Assembly: GCA_963703655.1 (NCBI GenBank)
Contig: CAVPFA010000003.1
Location: 62,001-126,000, forward strand
Origin: CAVPFA01 sp963703655
Lineage (GTDB): Bacteria; Actinomycetota; Acidimicrobiia; Acidimicrobiales; Bog-793
Length of the DNA stretch: 64,000 nucleotides
Direction of reading: 5' to 3'
Below, one piece after another: positions 53,618-62,580 of this stretch. The position numbers were made by a program, and so were the translations under genes. Under the pieces are notes generated by a model. It ran no database searches, was not told the origin of the DNA, and saw only the letters and a list, made by a program, of their open reading frames with translations. Numbering within the stretch: the stretch's first letter is position 1; each line of letters begins with the position of its first letter.

Positions 53618-55450
53618 GTGTGCGGAATAGCCGGCTTCACCGGCCGTGATCCCGTGCTGCTCGAGCGGATGCTGGCCTCTATCGAGCACCGCGGCCCCGA
53701 CTCGTGGGGCGCCGAGGTCGGCGAGGAGTTCACCCTCGGCATGCGGCGCCTCTCCATCGTCGACATCGAGGGCGGAGAGCAGCCGATCTGCTCGGACCGG
53801 ACCGGCGCCTGCATCGTGTTCAACGGGGAGATCTACAACAACGCCGAGCTGCGGTCAGAGCTCAGCCGGGCCGGCCACCTGTTCGTCTCGGACCACTCTG
53901 ACACCGAGACGGTGCTGCGTGCCTACGAGCAGTGGGGGGCCGCCTGCGTCACGCACCTGACGGGAATGTTCGCCTTCGCGATCGTCGACCCGCGGTCGCG
54001 CACGATGTACCTCGCCCGCGACCGCCTCGGGATCAAGCCCCTCTACTACCACTCGACGCCTGGACGGCTTTGCTTCGCCTCCGAGCTGAAAGCCCTCTTC
54101 CAGGACCCTCGGACCCCGCGGGCACCGGACATGAAGGTCCTCTACCGGTTCCTCCTCCACCGGGTGCACGACGCGGGAGAGGAGACCTTCTTCGAGGGTG
54201 TGAAGCGGCTGCTTCCCGGCCACTACATGACGGTTGAGGCGAACGGCCAGACCACGGTTGGAAGCTACTGGGCGCCCGAGGTCAACCCGGAGTTCTCGTC
54301 GTCGCTGACCGACGCCGAGTACGCCGAAGCATTCGGCGACCTCTTCGAGCGCGTGGTCCGCCGGCACATGATCGCGGATGTCCCGGTCGGCGTGTCGCTT
54401 TCGGGAGGGCTCGACTCGAGCGGCGTCTCGTCGGTCATGGCCTCGCTCATGCGCGCGGGTGCAGACACGCACACCGAGGGCCTGTTGCACACCTTCTCCG
54501 CTCTCTATCCGGGCCAGACGATCGACGAGAGCCAGTACGTGCACTCGATCGAGAACTATGTCCAGAGCGTCCCTCACTACGCCTTCCCGACCGTGGACGA
54601 ATTCTGGGACGAGATCTCCGAGTGGGTCTGGTACCAGGAGGAGCCGACGATCTCTTCGGCGCCTTACGCCTATTACTCGGTGTACCGCATCGCCAAGGGC
54701 CACGTGAAGGTGATCCTGTCGGGCAACGGCGGAGACGAGCTGCTGGCCGGCTACCTCCCCTACTTCCGTGCCTATCTGAGCTCGGCGAGGGACCAGCGCC
54801 ACCTCCTGGCAGCAGCCCGCGAGGTCGTGCTCGGGCGCGACCTTTACGCCCGGTACGCCCGGGAGCTCGCGGCGACGCGGCGGCCCGGCGGGCCACGCCC
54901 GTTCTCGATGCCGGACCTGCTCGCCGCCACGCCCGCAACGCTCGCCGAGTTCGACTACCACCCGAGCCGCAATCTCAACGTCCGCCTGGCCGACGACGTG
55001 CTGCGGTACTCGACGCCCAACCTGCTTCGGTACGAGGACAAGAACTCCATGGCGTTCTCGATCGAGTCCCGGGTCCCCTTCCTCGACCACGACCTGGTGG
55101 AGTTCATCTTCCGGCTCCCGATCGACCAGAAGATCAAGAGGGGATGGAACCGGTACGTGTACCGTCAGGCCATGAAGGGAAAGATGCCCGAGGCCAATCG
55201 GACCAGGCGGTCCAAGATCGGCTTCACGAACCCGGAAGCCGCATGGACGCGGTCAAGGGCCCCTCAGATCCGCGAGGTCTTCTCCTCGAGCGCGTTGTCG
55301 TCGCGGGGGATCTTCGACTCCGGTCGCCTCGTGGAGGAATTCGACGTGTGGCTGAGCGGCAAGCCGGGCGACGGCCTCGCGTTCTGGCGGGTGCTCGTGA
55401 CCGAATTGTGGTTGCGACGGTACGTCGACTCGCCGGTGATGGTGCGATGA
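53618..55450 (+). CDS. asnB: asparagine synthetase, glutamine-hydrolysing
   Basis: A 610-residue protein. The GTG at 53618 makes CGIAGFTG the N-terminus, with Cys2 as the glutaminase nucleophile after Met removal. The N-terminal glutaminase domain has IEHRGPDSWG, RRLSIVDIEGGEQP, FNGEIYNNAELR and SDTETVLRAYEQWG. The C-terminal synthetase domain has the pyrophosphate loop VSLSGGLDSSGVS, VILSGNGGDELLAGYLPYF and FSIESRVPFLDHDLVEF. It makes asparagine from aspartate, or amidates another acid. The short gap to the CofE-like gene suggests a shared pathway and possibly a specialised amidation. Upstream lies a MarR-type dyad. Confidence 0.92.
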   Translation: MCGIAGFTGRDPVLLERMLASIEHRGPDSWGAEVGEEFTLGMRRLSIVDIEGGEQPICSDRTGACIVFNGEIYNNAELRSELSRAGHLFVSDHSDTETVLRAYEQWGAACVTHLTGMFAFAIVDPRSRTMYLARDRLGIKPLYYHSTPGRLCFASELKALFQDPRTPRAPDMKVLYRFLLHRVHDAGEETFFEGVKRLLPGHYMTVEANGQTTVGSYWAPEVNPEFSSSLTDAEYAEAFGDLFERVVRRHMIADVPVGVSLSGGLDSSGVSSVMASLMRAGADTHTEGLLHTFSALYPGQTIDESQYVHSIENYVQSVPHYAFPTVDEFWDEISEWVWYQEEPTISSAPYAYYSVYRIAKGHVKVILSGNGGDELLAGYLPYFRAYLSSARDQRHLLAAAREVVLGRDLYARYARELAATRRPGGPRPFSMPDLLAATPATLAEFDYHPSRNLNVRLADDVLRYSTPNLLRYEDKNSMAFSIESRVPFLDHDLVEFIFRLPIDQKIKRGWNRYVYRQAMKGKMPEANRTRRSKIGFTNPEAAWTRSRAPQIREVFSSSALSSRGIFDSGRLVEEFDVWLSGKPGDGLAFWRVLVTELWLRRYVDSPVMVR

Positions 55451-55475
55451 CGCTCCGCCCGATCGGCGGGCGGTG

Positions 55476-56165
55476 ATGGCGGAGCGAGCCGGCGTCGCGC
55501 CGCCCGTCGAGCTCGAGGGGTGCACCTGGGAGCGCATCTTGGTGCACACCCACCTCATCCACATCAAAGAGCCGCTCGAGCCGCTGCTCGACGCGCTCGT
55601 GCGGCCGCTGCTCTTAGCGGGGGACTGGGTGGCCATGTCGGAGAAGGTCGTGGCGATCTCCGAGGGGAGGGTCATCCACCAATCGGTGGTGCGGCCAGGG
55701 CCGCTAGCGAAGCTGATCGTCAAGGGCACGAAGAAGTGGGAGCACGACGTCGCGTTCTCCGATCCACGCAAGATGCAGGTCGCGATCATGCAGACCGGGT
55801 CGGCACGCGCCGCCTTCGCCATGGTGGTCGGAGGCGTCACGAGGCTGTTCGGCCGCCACGGCGACTTCTATCGCATCGCCGGCCACCGCATCGCGGAGAT
55901 CGACGGCTTCAACCCGGACACGGTGGCCCCTTTCGACGAGTTCGCCATGCTCGGGCCGGCCGACCCCGACAAGGCCTGCGAATCGTTCGCACGATTCCTC
56001 GGCTACCCCGTGGTGATCATCGACGGGAACAACATCAACGTGGAGGTGCTCGGGACCAGTGCCGGTATGCCGGTCGACAGGGCGGCGGCCCGACTCATCC
56101 TTCTCGACAATCCGATGGGCCAAGGTGACGAGCTGACCCCCTTTGTGGTGGTCCACCGGGCCTGA
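55476..56165 (+). CDS. coenzyme F420-0:L-glutamate ligase-like protein (CofE/FbiB N-domain type)
   Basis: A 229-residue protein. It has THLIHIKEPLEPLLDALVRP, AGDWVAMSEKVVAISEGRVI, RKMQVAIMQTGSARAAFAM, and EIDGFNPDTVAPFDEFAML, then YPVVIIDGNNINVEVLGTS. The opening GD-x-V-x-x-S-E/K-K-V-x-x-x-x-E-G-R segment is the CofE/FbiB ligase pattern, whose enzymes add glutamate to F420-0 with GTP. True CofE members join gamma-glutamyl residues; this one is short and lacks the FbiB nitroreductase half. Start is ATG 55476 (GTG 55473 also possible), 25 bp after asnB. It may ligate an amino acid to another acid in the asnB pathway. Confidence 0.78.
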   Translation: MAERAGVAPPVELEGCTWERILVHTHLIHIKEPLEPLLDALVRPLLLAGDWVAMSEKVVAISEGRVIHQSVVRPGPLAKLIVKGTKKWEHDVAFSDPRKMQVAIMQTGSARAAFAMVVGGVTRLFGRHGDFYRIAGHRIAEIDGFNPDTVAPFDEFAMLGPADPDKACESFARFLGYPVVIIDGNNINVEVLGTSAGMPVDRAAARLILLDNPMGQGDELTPFVVVHRA

Positions 56166-56174
56166 GGTCGTGAC

Positions 56175-56195
56175 GGCGCCCGATCAGGGGGCGCC
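56175..56195. terminator. 7-bp GC hairpin between convergent genes
   Basis: GGCGCCC-gatcagg-GGGCGCC spans the stop of the MFS gene (56184) just after the CofE-like stop. It is a plausible bidirectional terminator, without a T-run. Confidence 0.45.
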
Positions 56196-57380
56196 TGGCA
56201 ATACGGGCACCGTCACGGGGCGGCTGGGCAGGTGGTGTGCTCTCAGCTGTGCGATCCCTCCGGCGCCCAGCGCGCAGCCCGCAGCACACAGCATGGCGAC
56301 TCGAGTCCCGAAGCTCTGCACCAGGAGCCCACCGGCCGCGGCGCCGATGGCGGCACCGATCTGGATACCACTCGAGACCCAGCTGAAGGCCTCCACCGAC
56401 GACCTGTGGGGGGTCACGTCGGCGACGAGCCGGTAGATGCAGCTGAAGCCCGGAGCGATGGCAATGCCTGCGAGAAACATCAGTCCAAAGAGGACCGCGA
56501 CGCTCGGCGCGACGCACAGCAGCGCAAAGCCCAGCGCGCCGGCCACCAGCAAGGGCGCGAGGACCGCAGCCCCGGCGCCTGCCATACGGGCGCCAAGGAT
56601 GAGCCCGCCGGCGATGGACCCGATGCTCCAGACCGAGAGCAGCAGGCCCGACTCGTCGGACGCGTGGTGGTGCCCGGCGAAGGCGACGACCGCCACCTCG
56701 ACGATGGCGATGGCCGCGAGGAACACGAGCATCACGGAGACGAGCGTCACGAGCCCGGCAGATCCGACGGACTGCCGTGGGCCCTCTCGGTCCCCGTCCT
56801 GCCGGGCGATCACCGGGTGAGCTGCGAGTGCGACCGTCCCGATGAGACCGAGCAGCCCGCAGGCGACGAGCGCTGCCTGCGGGTCCGCTACGGCTGCCGC
56901 CAAGGCGACGAGTGACGGCCCGACCATGAACGTGACCTCCTGCAGCGTTGCGTCGATGGCGTACAGCCCGCTCACGAGGTCCGGTGGGGCGAGATGGCGC
57001 CACAGCGAGCGGACGACGGGCGCGACGGGCGGCACGCTCGCGCCTGCCACCGCCGCGACGACGAGCAGCGCCGCGAGATCGTGAACGGGCACGAAGGCCA
57101 AGCTGACCAGGCCGGCGGCGTTGAGTGTGGCGGCGACGAGCAGCACCGGGCGACGGCCTACCCGGTCCGCCAGCCGACCGACGAACGGCATCACGAGCCC
57201 GGTGCCTATGACGTAGGCAGCAGTCACGAGTCCGGCGCGGGCGTACGAGCCGGTCGCCCTGGCGATCCGAAGGATGATCGCCAGGCTCACCATGGCGACG
57301 GGGAGGCGCGCGACCATCGAGGTCGCGAGTAGCCAGGACACGGCCGGCGTCCTCAGCACTGATCTGTACTCGGGGCTCAC
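56184..57380 (-). CDS. MFS transporter
   Basis: About 398 residues with 12 hydrophobic segments. It has SWLLATSMVARLPVAMVSLA, FVGRLADRVGRRPVLLVAAT (motif A after TM2) and AVADPQAALVACGLLGLIGT. The ORF extends to 57455, but GTG 57380 (VSPEYRSVL) is the better start since the upstream part runs into the TnpB end region. Substrate unknown. It is convergent with the CofE-like gene and starts about 70 bp from the TnpB 3' end, so it could be either a neighbour disturbed by insertion or an old resident. Confidence 0.83.
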   Translation of the reverse strand: MSPEYRSVLRTPAVSWLLATSMVARLPVAMVSLAIILRIARATGSYARAGLVTAAYVIGTGLVMPFVGRLADRVGRRPVLLVAATLNAAGLVSLAFVPVHDLAALLVVAAVAGASVPPVAPVVRSLWRHLAPPDLVSGLYAIDATLQEVTFMVGPSLVALAAAVADPQAALVACGLLGLIGTVALAAHPVIARQDGDREGPRQSVGSAGLVTLVSVMLVFLAAIAIVEVAVVAFAGHHHASDESGLLLSVWSIGSIAGGLILGARMAGAGAAVLAPLLVAGALGFALLCVAPSVAVLFGLMFLAGIAIAPGFSCIYRLVADVTPHRSSVEAFSWVSSGIQIGAAIGAAAGGLLVQSFGTRVAMLCAAGCALGAGGIAQLRAHHLPSRPVTVPVLPGAP

Positions 57381-57448
57381 TGCAACATCATTGCGGGTAG
57401 TGCCGTGACTACAAACGTTCGCCCTCTCGGGCAAGCGTGTGCGGCTCC

Positions 57449-57473
57449 TCGTCAAGGCGCGATGACTTGACGA
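57449..57473. repeat. subterminal hairpin at the TnpB 3' end
   Basis: TCGTCAAG-gcgcgatga-CTTGACGA is a perfect 8-bp inverted repeat with a 9-nt loop at the tnpB stop. IS200/IS605 and IS607 elements often carry hairpins near their ends, and the 3' region of tnpB encodes the omega RNA, so this may mark the right end of the element. Confidence 0.5.
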
Positions 57474-58810
57474 GCGACTCCCCCGGAGAGATCCTCGGGG
57501 CGGGCCACGGCCGGCCAGTGACCTTTTCGCGCGGCCATGCGGGCGCGCCTTGGGTCACGCCGCATCCGGTCTGGCAGGTGCCGGCCGGCGCGACGGTGCG
57601 TGACGAGCGCGGGAGCGCTCGTGGATCCGCCGCCTCTCGCGGCGATGTTGCGGGCACCGACGAGGTCGCGATGGCCGCGGTGCCCACACGAGGTGCACGT
57701 AAAGGTGCGCCCCTTGGGCTTGGAGGTGCGACTTCGGCATTCGGGGCAGGTGGACGAGGTGCCCCGTTCGTCGACGGCGACAAGACCGATCCCTGCGACT
57801 TCGGCCTTGTCGGAAAGGACCTGGAGAAGGTGCGCCATGCGCCAGTTGTGCACCGCCAGGTTCTGGCGCCGGCCGGCGTCGCGACCGGCGATCCCGGCCG
57901 GGTGGCCGACAACTAGCGTGCCGATGCGGCGCGAGAGCGCCCAGGAGATCACCTCTGTTGCTGCCTCGTGGTGCGCCTGGGAGATACGCCGCCGGTGCGA
58001 GGCTTCGGCGAGGCGTTGGCGGGCGCGGACCTTGCGCCACCGGCGCGACCCGCGTTGTCCCTTTTTCGGCGCTCGTCGGGCAGATTTGGAGCTGCGTGCC
58101 TTGGTGTCGGCGAGGTGCAGGCGGCTCTCGGCCCGGAGCGCCCGGCCTGAGACCAAGAGGGCCTCGTCCCTCGAGGCGAGGGCGTAAGGATGGATGATCC
58201 CGAGATCGACCCCCGCGACGCGTGTCGGGTCGGTGTCGTTGGCCTTAACCGGCACCTCGGCGGTCACCTCGACGAACAGCCTGCCGCCGCTCTGTGCGAG
58301 GGTGACCGAGCGGACCTGGCCCTCGTCGTAGGGGACGGCGCGTGTGAGTATCAACACGAGGCGCGTACAACCGCGGGCAACGGGCAGGGTGACGCTCCGT
58401 CCCTCGAGTGAGAACGTGCCTGCGTAAAACCCGAGCGACATGAGGCGGCGGCGACGGCGGGGGTAGCGCACCGAGGTGTCCCCTTTACGGCGCGCCTTGG
58501 CCGCCGCGAAGAACGCGTCGCTGTAGCGGCGAAGTACCGAACGGGCCGCGACCGACGACAGCTCGCCGAAACATCCCGGCCCGGCCGAGGACAGCTCCCT
58601 GCACAGCGCCTGGTAGCTCGCGATCGGCCGGTCGCCTCTTTGGCGCCGGATGGCGTTCAGCTCGAGCACGCACGCCCAGACGTCGCCACCTGCGGCGAGC
58701 AGCGCGAAGCAACGCTCGCGTTTCGCCGGCGAGAGTCGCAGATCGACACGGGCAGAGCGGTGAACGACCTTTCCCGCACCGGCGGGACGCTGGCGTGGCA
58801 CGATCGACAA
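57452..58810 (-). mobile_element. tnpB: TnpB-family RNA-guided nuclease of a lone IS605/IS607-like element
   Basis: A 452-residue TnpB/OrfB. RuvC-I has RVAGVDLGIIHPYAL with Asp202. The zinc ribbon cysteines are C355, C358, C372 and C375 (STCPEC, CTSCGHRGHRD). RuvC-III is HRDLVGARNIAARG with Asp382. The canonical RuvC-II Glu position reads GTLVVGHPAGIAG, with Gly where Glu is expected; VDERGTSSTCPEC instead supplies Glu348 just before the ribbon, which fits the rearranged catalytic site reported for some TnpB clades. The TTG at 58810 is the only start for the full frame; a later GTG is possible. No TnpA is nearby, so movement would need help in trans. The C-terminus is Arg-rich and long, as is usual. 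Confidence 0.88.
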
Positions 58811-59008
58811 TGTGCCAGGGAGCTGTAACAGCGCGATTCAACACGGACTCGGTGATCGGCGGTTCCACGGGCTGGCGGAACCACCTGCAAGGATGACCCG
58901 CGAGTGCCGCTGAACAGCGCAAACGTTTCCGGCCAGGGCACTAGAGAAGAACTAGCCGGCCAACCGTCGGCCGAGCCCTGCGCCGAGGCGAGGCGGGCGG
59001 CTGAGCCG

Positions 59009-59082
59009 GCAGGCAGGGCCGTCAGGCAGGGCCGGCCGGGCCGCCATGCAGGGCCGCCAGGCAGACCCGCCAGGCAGGCGGG
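59009..59082 (+). repeat. GC-rich tandem repeat, about 13-bp unit
   Basis: Units like CCAGGCAGGGCCG repeat about five times (GGCAGGCAGGGCCG, TCAGGCAGGGCCG, CCATGCAGGGCCG, CCAGGCAGACCCG, CCAGGCAGGCGGG) in the 409-bp gap 58811-59219 between TnpB and the collagen-like gene. The rest of the gap shows no gene; an AAGAAGGA ribosome site lies just before ATG 59220. Confidence 0.7.
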
Positions 59083-59219
59083 CCCGAGCAAAGTCAGAGG
59101 GAGATCCCGAAGGCGCCCTCGCAAGTACAGCTTCAGTTCGGTGCGGAACGAGTCGAAGATGAGACAGAGCAGCGGACCCCTGGGAACCCAATCCAGCTTC
59201 GCTAGGAAGAAGGATTCCC

Positions 59220-60690
59220 ATGAGGCGCACCGCCTTGGTCGCCGCAACCGCGGCCGCTTTATTGATCGTCGGATTCGCAGCAGTGTCCACCGGAGGCTCG
59301 TCGGCGTATGCAGGCCCCTCACTGAGGGCTCGCCTGGCTTCCGCCACTCGCGTGGCGCAGGAGCGCAGCGGAGGCGGTTACTGGCTCGTCTCCGCAAATG
59401 GCGCAGTGTTCCCTTTCGGCACGGCCAAAAACTACGGATCGATGGCGGGCCAGCACTTGAAGGCGCCGATCATCGGCATCGTGGCCACGACAGATGACCG
59501 CGGCTACTGGTTGGTGGCCAAGGACGGTGGAGTGTTCAGTTTCGGTGACGCGACCTTCGACGGATCACGTGCAGCGAGGGCTCTGACCGCGCCGTTCGTC
59601 GGGATGGCCTCGAGCACCGGCCAAGGAGCGGCGAAGGCCGGAGTCCGAGGTCCGAAAGGCGTCGCGGGAACAAAGGGCGTCGCGGGAGCGAAGGGCGTCG
59701 CGGGAGCGAAGGGCGTCGCGGGAGCGAAGGGCATACGAGGTATCGCCGGAACGAGGGGCACTTCAGGTGCGATCGGCCGCGGAGGCGCGGTGGGCGCATT
59801 TGGACCTGAGGGAGCGACTGGTGCCGCCGGATCGGCCGGCGCGACCGGTCCAGCTGGAATAACGGGTCCGATCGGTCCCGCCGGCGCTACCGGCGCCTCG
59901 GGCTCGGCCGGGGCAACCGGCTCGGCCGGCGCTACGGGCGCCTTCGGATTGGCCGGCGCAACCGGCTCGGCAGGAGCGACGGGCGGAACCGGTCCAGCGG
60001 GAGCGACCGGCGCAGTAGGAGCGACGGGGGCGACCGGTCCCGCGGGAACGACGGGATCGACCGGCTCAGTAGGAGCGACCGGGGCGGCCGGCGCGACCGG
60101 TCCAACTGGAGCGACGGGGGCGACCGGCCTGGAGGGAACGACGGGAGCGACCGGCCCGGCGGGCACAACCGGAGCGACGGGCACAACCGGAGCTACGGGC
60201 TCAACCGGAGCGACGGGAGCCACGGGCGCAACGGGGCCGACCGGGCCAGCCGGCGCTACGGGAGCAACAGGGGCGACCGGCCCAGCCGGAGCGACCAGCT
60301 ACGCCTACATCTACAACCTCAGCGCCGAGGACGTGCTGGTCGAGGCTGACGTCGTCTTCGACAGCAGCGGCATGCTCTCCGGGTTCAGCCACCTCCCGGA
60401 CAGCTCGGAGATCGAGGCGGACGTCACCGGCAATTACCTCGTCAACTTCTCGGTAACGTGGTGAAGAGGCCAATCAATTCAGCGTCTTTGTTAATGGTGT
60501 CGCCGTTCCGGCGGGAACTTACGGAACGGCAGGCGAGCAGAACAACGGCCAGGTAATAGTTCAGCTCCTCGCTGGGGACATCGTGACCCTGCGCAACCAC
60601 ACGTCCGGGTCAGACGTCAACTTGAAGACCCTCGCAGGAGGCTCACAGACCAACGTCAATGCGTCGGTCGTCATCGAACAGCTCGGCTGA
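59220..60690 (+). CDS. secreted collagen-like protein with YWLV repeats and BclA-like C-terminus, one frameshift
   Basis: Residues 1-31 are a signal peptide (AALLIVGFAAVS, cut near SAYA). Two repeats follow with GGYWLVSANGAVFPFGTAKN and RGYWLVAKDGGVFSFGDATF, an actinobacterial surface-repeat motif of unknown role. Residues about 141-359 are Gly-X-Y triplets rich in GPK, GVA, GAT and GPA, so a collagen-like triple helix. The end has SYAYIYNLSAEDVLVEADVV. One extra T at about 60462 breaks the frame at SVTW; removing it gives EEANQFSVFVNGVAVPAGTY, GQVIVQLLAGDIVTLRNHTS and ASVVIEQLG to a stop at 60690, the BclA/TNF-like trimerising domain. Likely a fibrous surface protein. No sortase motif is seen. 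Confidence 0.85.
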
Positions 60691-60720
60691 CCTCCAGGTC
60701 GCCACCGGAGTCTGCCGAGC

Positions 60721-60754
60721 ATCAGGGAGGGCGACCAAGGTCGCCCTCCCTGAT
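60721..60754 (+). terminator. 15-bp perfect hairpin after collagen-like gene
   Basis: ATCAGGGAGGGCGAC-caag-GTCGCCCTCCCTGAT is a perfect 15-bp stem with a 4-nt loop, 30 bp after the corrected stop. It has no T-run but is the strongest hairpin in the window and most likely terminates the collagen-like transcript. The gap to 60899 shows nothing else. Confidence 0.7.
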
Positions 60755-60899
60755 CGCGTGCGGGGTTGCGCCGCCGGCCAGACTGACTAAGGTTCGCGCA
60801 TCGGCCCTTACCCATGTGGTCGAACCACGGACCAGCGCTTGGAGGAATCGCCGATAGTCGTCTGGATAGACCAGCGCGCGACCGCTTGGAAGGAAACGG

Positions 60900-62528
60900 G
60901 TGCCTGTGGCACAGCTGTGTGACCGACCCGCTTGGAAGGAACTCCAAGCGCACCACCGCGAGATCGGAACGCGTCACCTGCGGGAGTTCTTCGCCGAGGA
61001 CCCGGCACGCGGGGAGCGCCTCTGGCTCGAGGCCTGCGGGCTCTATCTCGACTACTCGAAGAACAGGGCCACCGACGACACGTTCCGTTTGCTCCTCAGG
61101 CTCGCAGAGGACTCCCACCTAGCCGGCCGGCGAGACGCGATGTTCCGTGGTGAACACATCAACGTCTCGGAGGACCGCCCGGTGCTGCATGTCGCCCTTC
61201 GCATGCCCAGAGACAGCTCTCTCGTCGTGGACGGCGTCGACGTGGTGCGAGAGGTCCACAAGGTGCTCGACCACATGGCGGCGTTCTCCGAGCGTGTTCG
61301 GAACGGGGAATGGACGGGCCACACCGGAAAGCAAATCAGGAATGTGGTGAACATCGGGATCGGCGGTTCGGACCTCGGGCCTGTCATGGCCTACGAGGCG
61401 CTCCGCTACTACTCCATGCGGAACATGACGTTTCGCTTCGTCTCGAATGTGGACTCGACCGACTTCGCCGAGGCGACCCGGGATCTCGATGCTGCAGAGA
61501 CGCTGTTCATCATCGCCTCAAAGACCTTCGGGACTCTCGAGACCCTCACGAACGCTCACACTGCTCGCGACTGGGTGCGATCAGAGCTCGGGTCAGACGT
61601 CGACATCGCTAAGCACTTCGTCGCCGTCTCGACCAACGCCGAGCGAGTGAGTCAGTTCGGCATCGACACCGCGAATATGTTCGGTTTCTGGGACTGGGTC
61701 GGTGGACGGTACTCGATGGACTCGGCGATCGGGCTCTCCACGATGCTCGCGATCGGCCCCGACAACTTCAGGCAGATGCTTGAAGGGTTCCACGAGATGG
61801 ACGAGCATTTTCGCACGGCGCCGCTGCGAGAGAACCTGCCAGTCCTGATGGGTCTCCTCGCGGTCTGGTACGTCGACTTCTTCGGCGCTCAGACGATCGG
61901 GGTCATGCCGTACGAGCAGTACTTGAAGCGGCTTCCCGCGTACCTGCAGCAGCTCACGATGGAGTCGAACGGAAAGCACGTCACCCTCGAAGGACGTGTC
62001 GTCGATTACGAGACAGGACCGGTGTACTGGGGCGAGCCCGGCACCAACGGGCAGCACAGCTTCTACCAACTGATCCATCAAGGCACCGTGCTGGTCCCGG
62101 TCGACCTGATCGGATTCGGCACGAGCCTCAACCCGATCGGCAGCCACCACGACATCTTGACGTCGAACGTCTTCGCCCAGGCTCAAGCCCTCGCGTTCGG
62201 CAGGACCGAGGAGGAGGTCCGAGCCGAGGGCGCATCGGACAAGGTCGCGCCACATCGCGTCATGGTTGGGAACCGCCCAACGAATGTCATCCTCGCCGAC
62301 AAGCTGACCCCACGCGTGCTCGGCTCATTGGTTGCGCTCTACGAGCACAGCGTGTTCACGCAAGGGACAATCTGGGACATCGACTCTTTCGACCAATGGG
62401 GCGTCGAGCTCGGCAAGGTGCTCGCGGCAGAGATCATTCCCGAGCTCGAGTCACCGTCCGAACCCGACCTCAATCACGACTCGTCCACGAACGCGCTGAT
62501 TCGCCGCTACCGGGCAATGAAGGCGTAG
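60900..62528 (+). CDS. pgi: glucose-6-phosphate isomerase
   Basis: A 542-residue enzyme converting glucose-6-phosphate and fructose-6-phosphate. It has VVNIGIGGSDLGPVMAYEAL, FIIASKTFGTLETLTNAHTA, the signature GFWDWVGGRYSMDSAIGLS, MPYEQYLKRLPAYLQQLTME, GTNGQHSFYQLIHQGT and VPVDLIGFG. SNG-KH and the C-terminal Lys region are present and length is normal. GTG 60900 has AAGGAAA upstream. It is 52 bp before the 6-phosphogluconate dehydrogenase gene, so the two form a sugar-phosphate operon. Confidence 0.97.
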   Translation: MPVAQLCDRPAWKELQAHHREIGTRHLREFFAEDPARGERLWLEACGLYLDYSKNRATDDTFRLLLRLAEDSHLAGRRDAMFRGEHINVSEDRPVLHVALRMPRDSSLVVDGVDVVREVHKVLDHMAAFSERVRNGEWTGHTGKQIRNVVNIGIGGSDLGPVMAYEALRYYSMRNMTFRFVSNVDSTDFAEATRDLDAAETLFIIASKTFGTLETLTNAHTARDWVRSELGSDVDIAKHFVAVSTNAERVSQFGIDTANMFGFWDWVGGRYSMDSAIGLSTMLAIGPDNFRQMLEGFHEMDEHFRTAPLRENLPVLMGLLAVWYVDFFGAQTIGVMPYEQYLKRLPAYLQQLTMESNGKHVTLEGRVVDYETGPVYWGEPGTNGQHSFYQLIHQGTVLVPVDLIGFGTSLNPIGSHHDILTSNVFAQAQALAFGRTEEEVRAEGASDKVAPHRVMVGNRPTNVILADKLTPRVLGSLVALYEHSVFTQGTIWDIDSFDQWGVELGKVLAAEIIPELESPSEPDLNHDSSTNALIRRYRAMKA

Positions 62529-62580
62529 CAAGAGACCCCGCGACCGGGAGAATGACCGAGCGTCCAACAGGGAGGCAACC

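Noticed and set aside
59504..60223. Minus-strand frame with VAPVAPV repeats
   Set aside because: It is the antisense of the Gly-X-Y codons of the collagen-like gene.
59640..60300. Possible CRISPR-like or satellite DNA repeat
   Set aside because: The repeats are irregular codons for Gly-X-Y triplets with no fixed repeat-spacer length.
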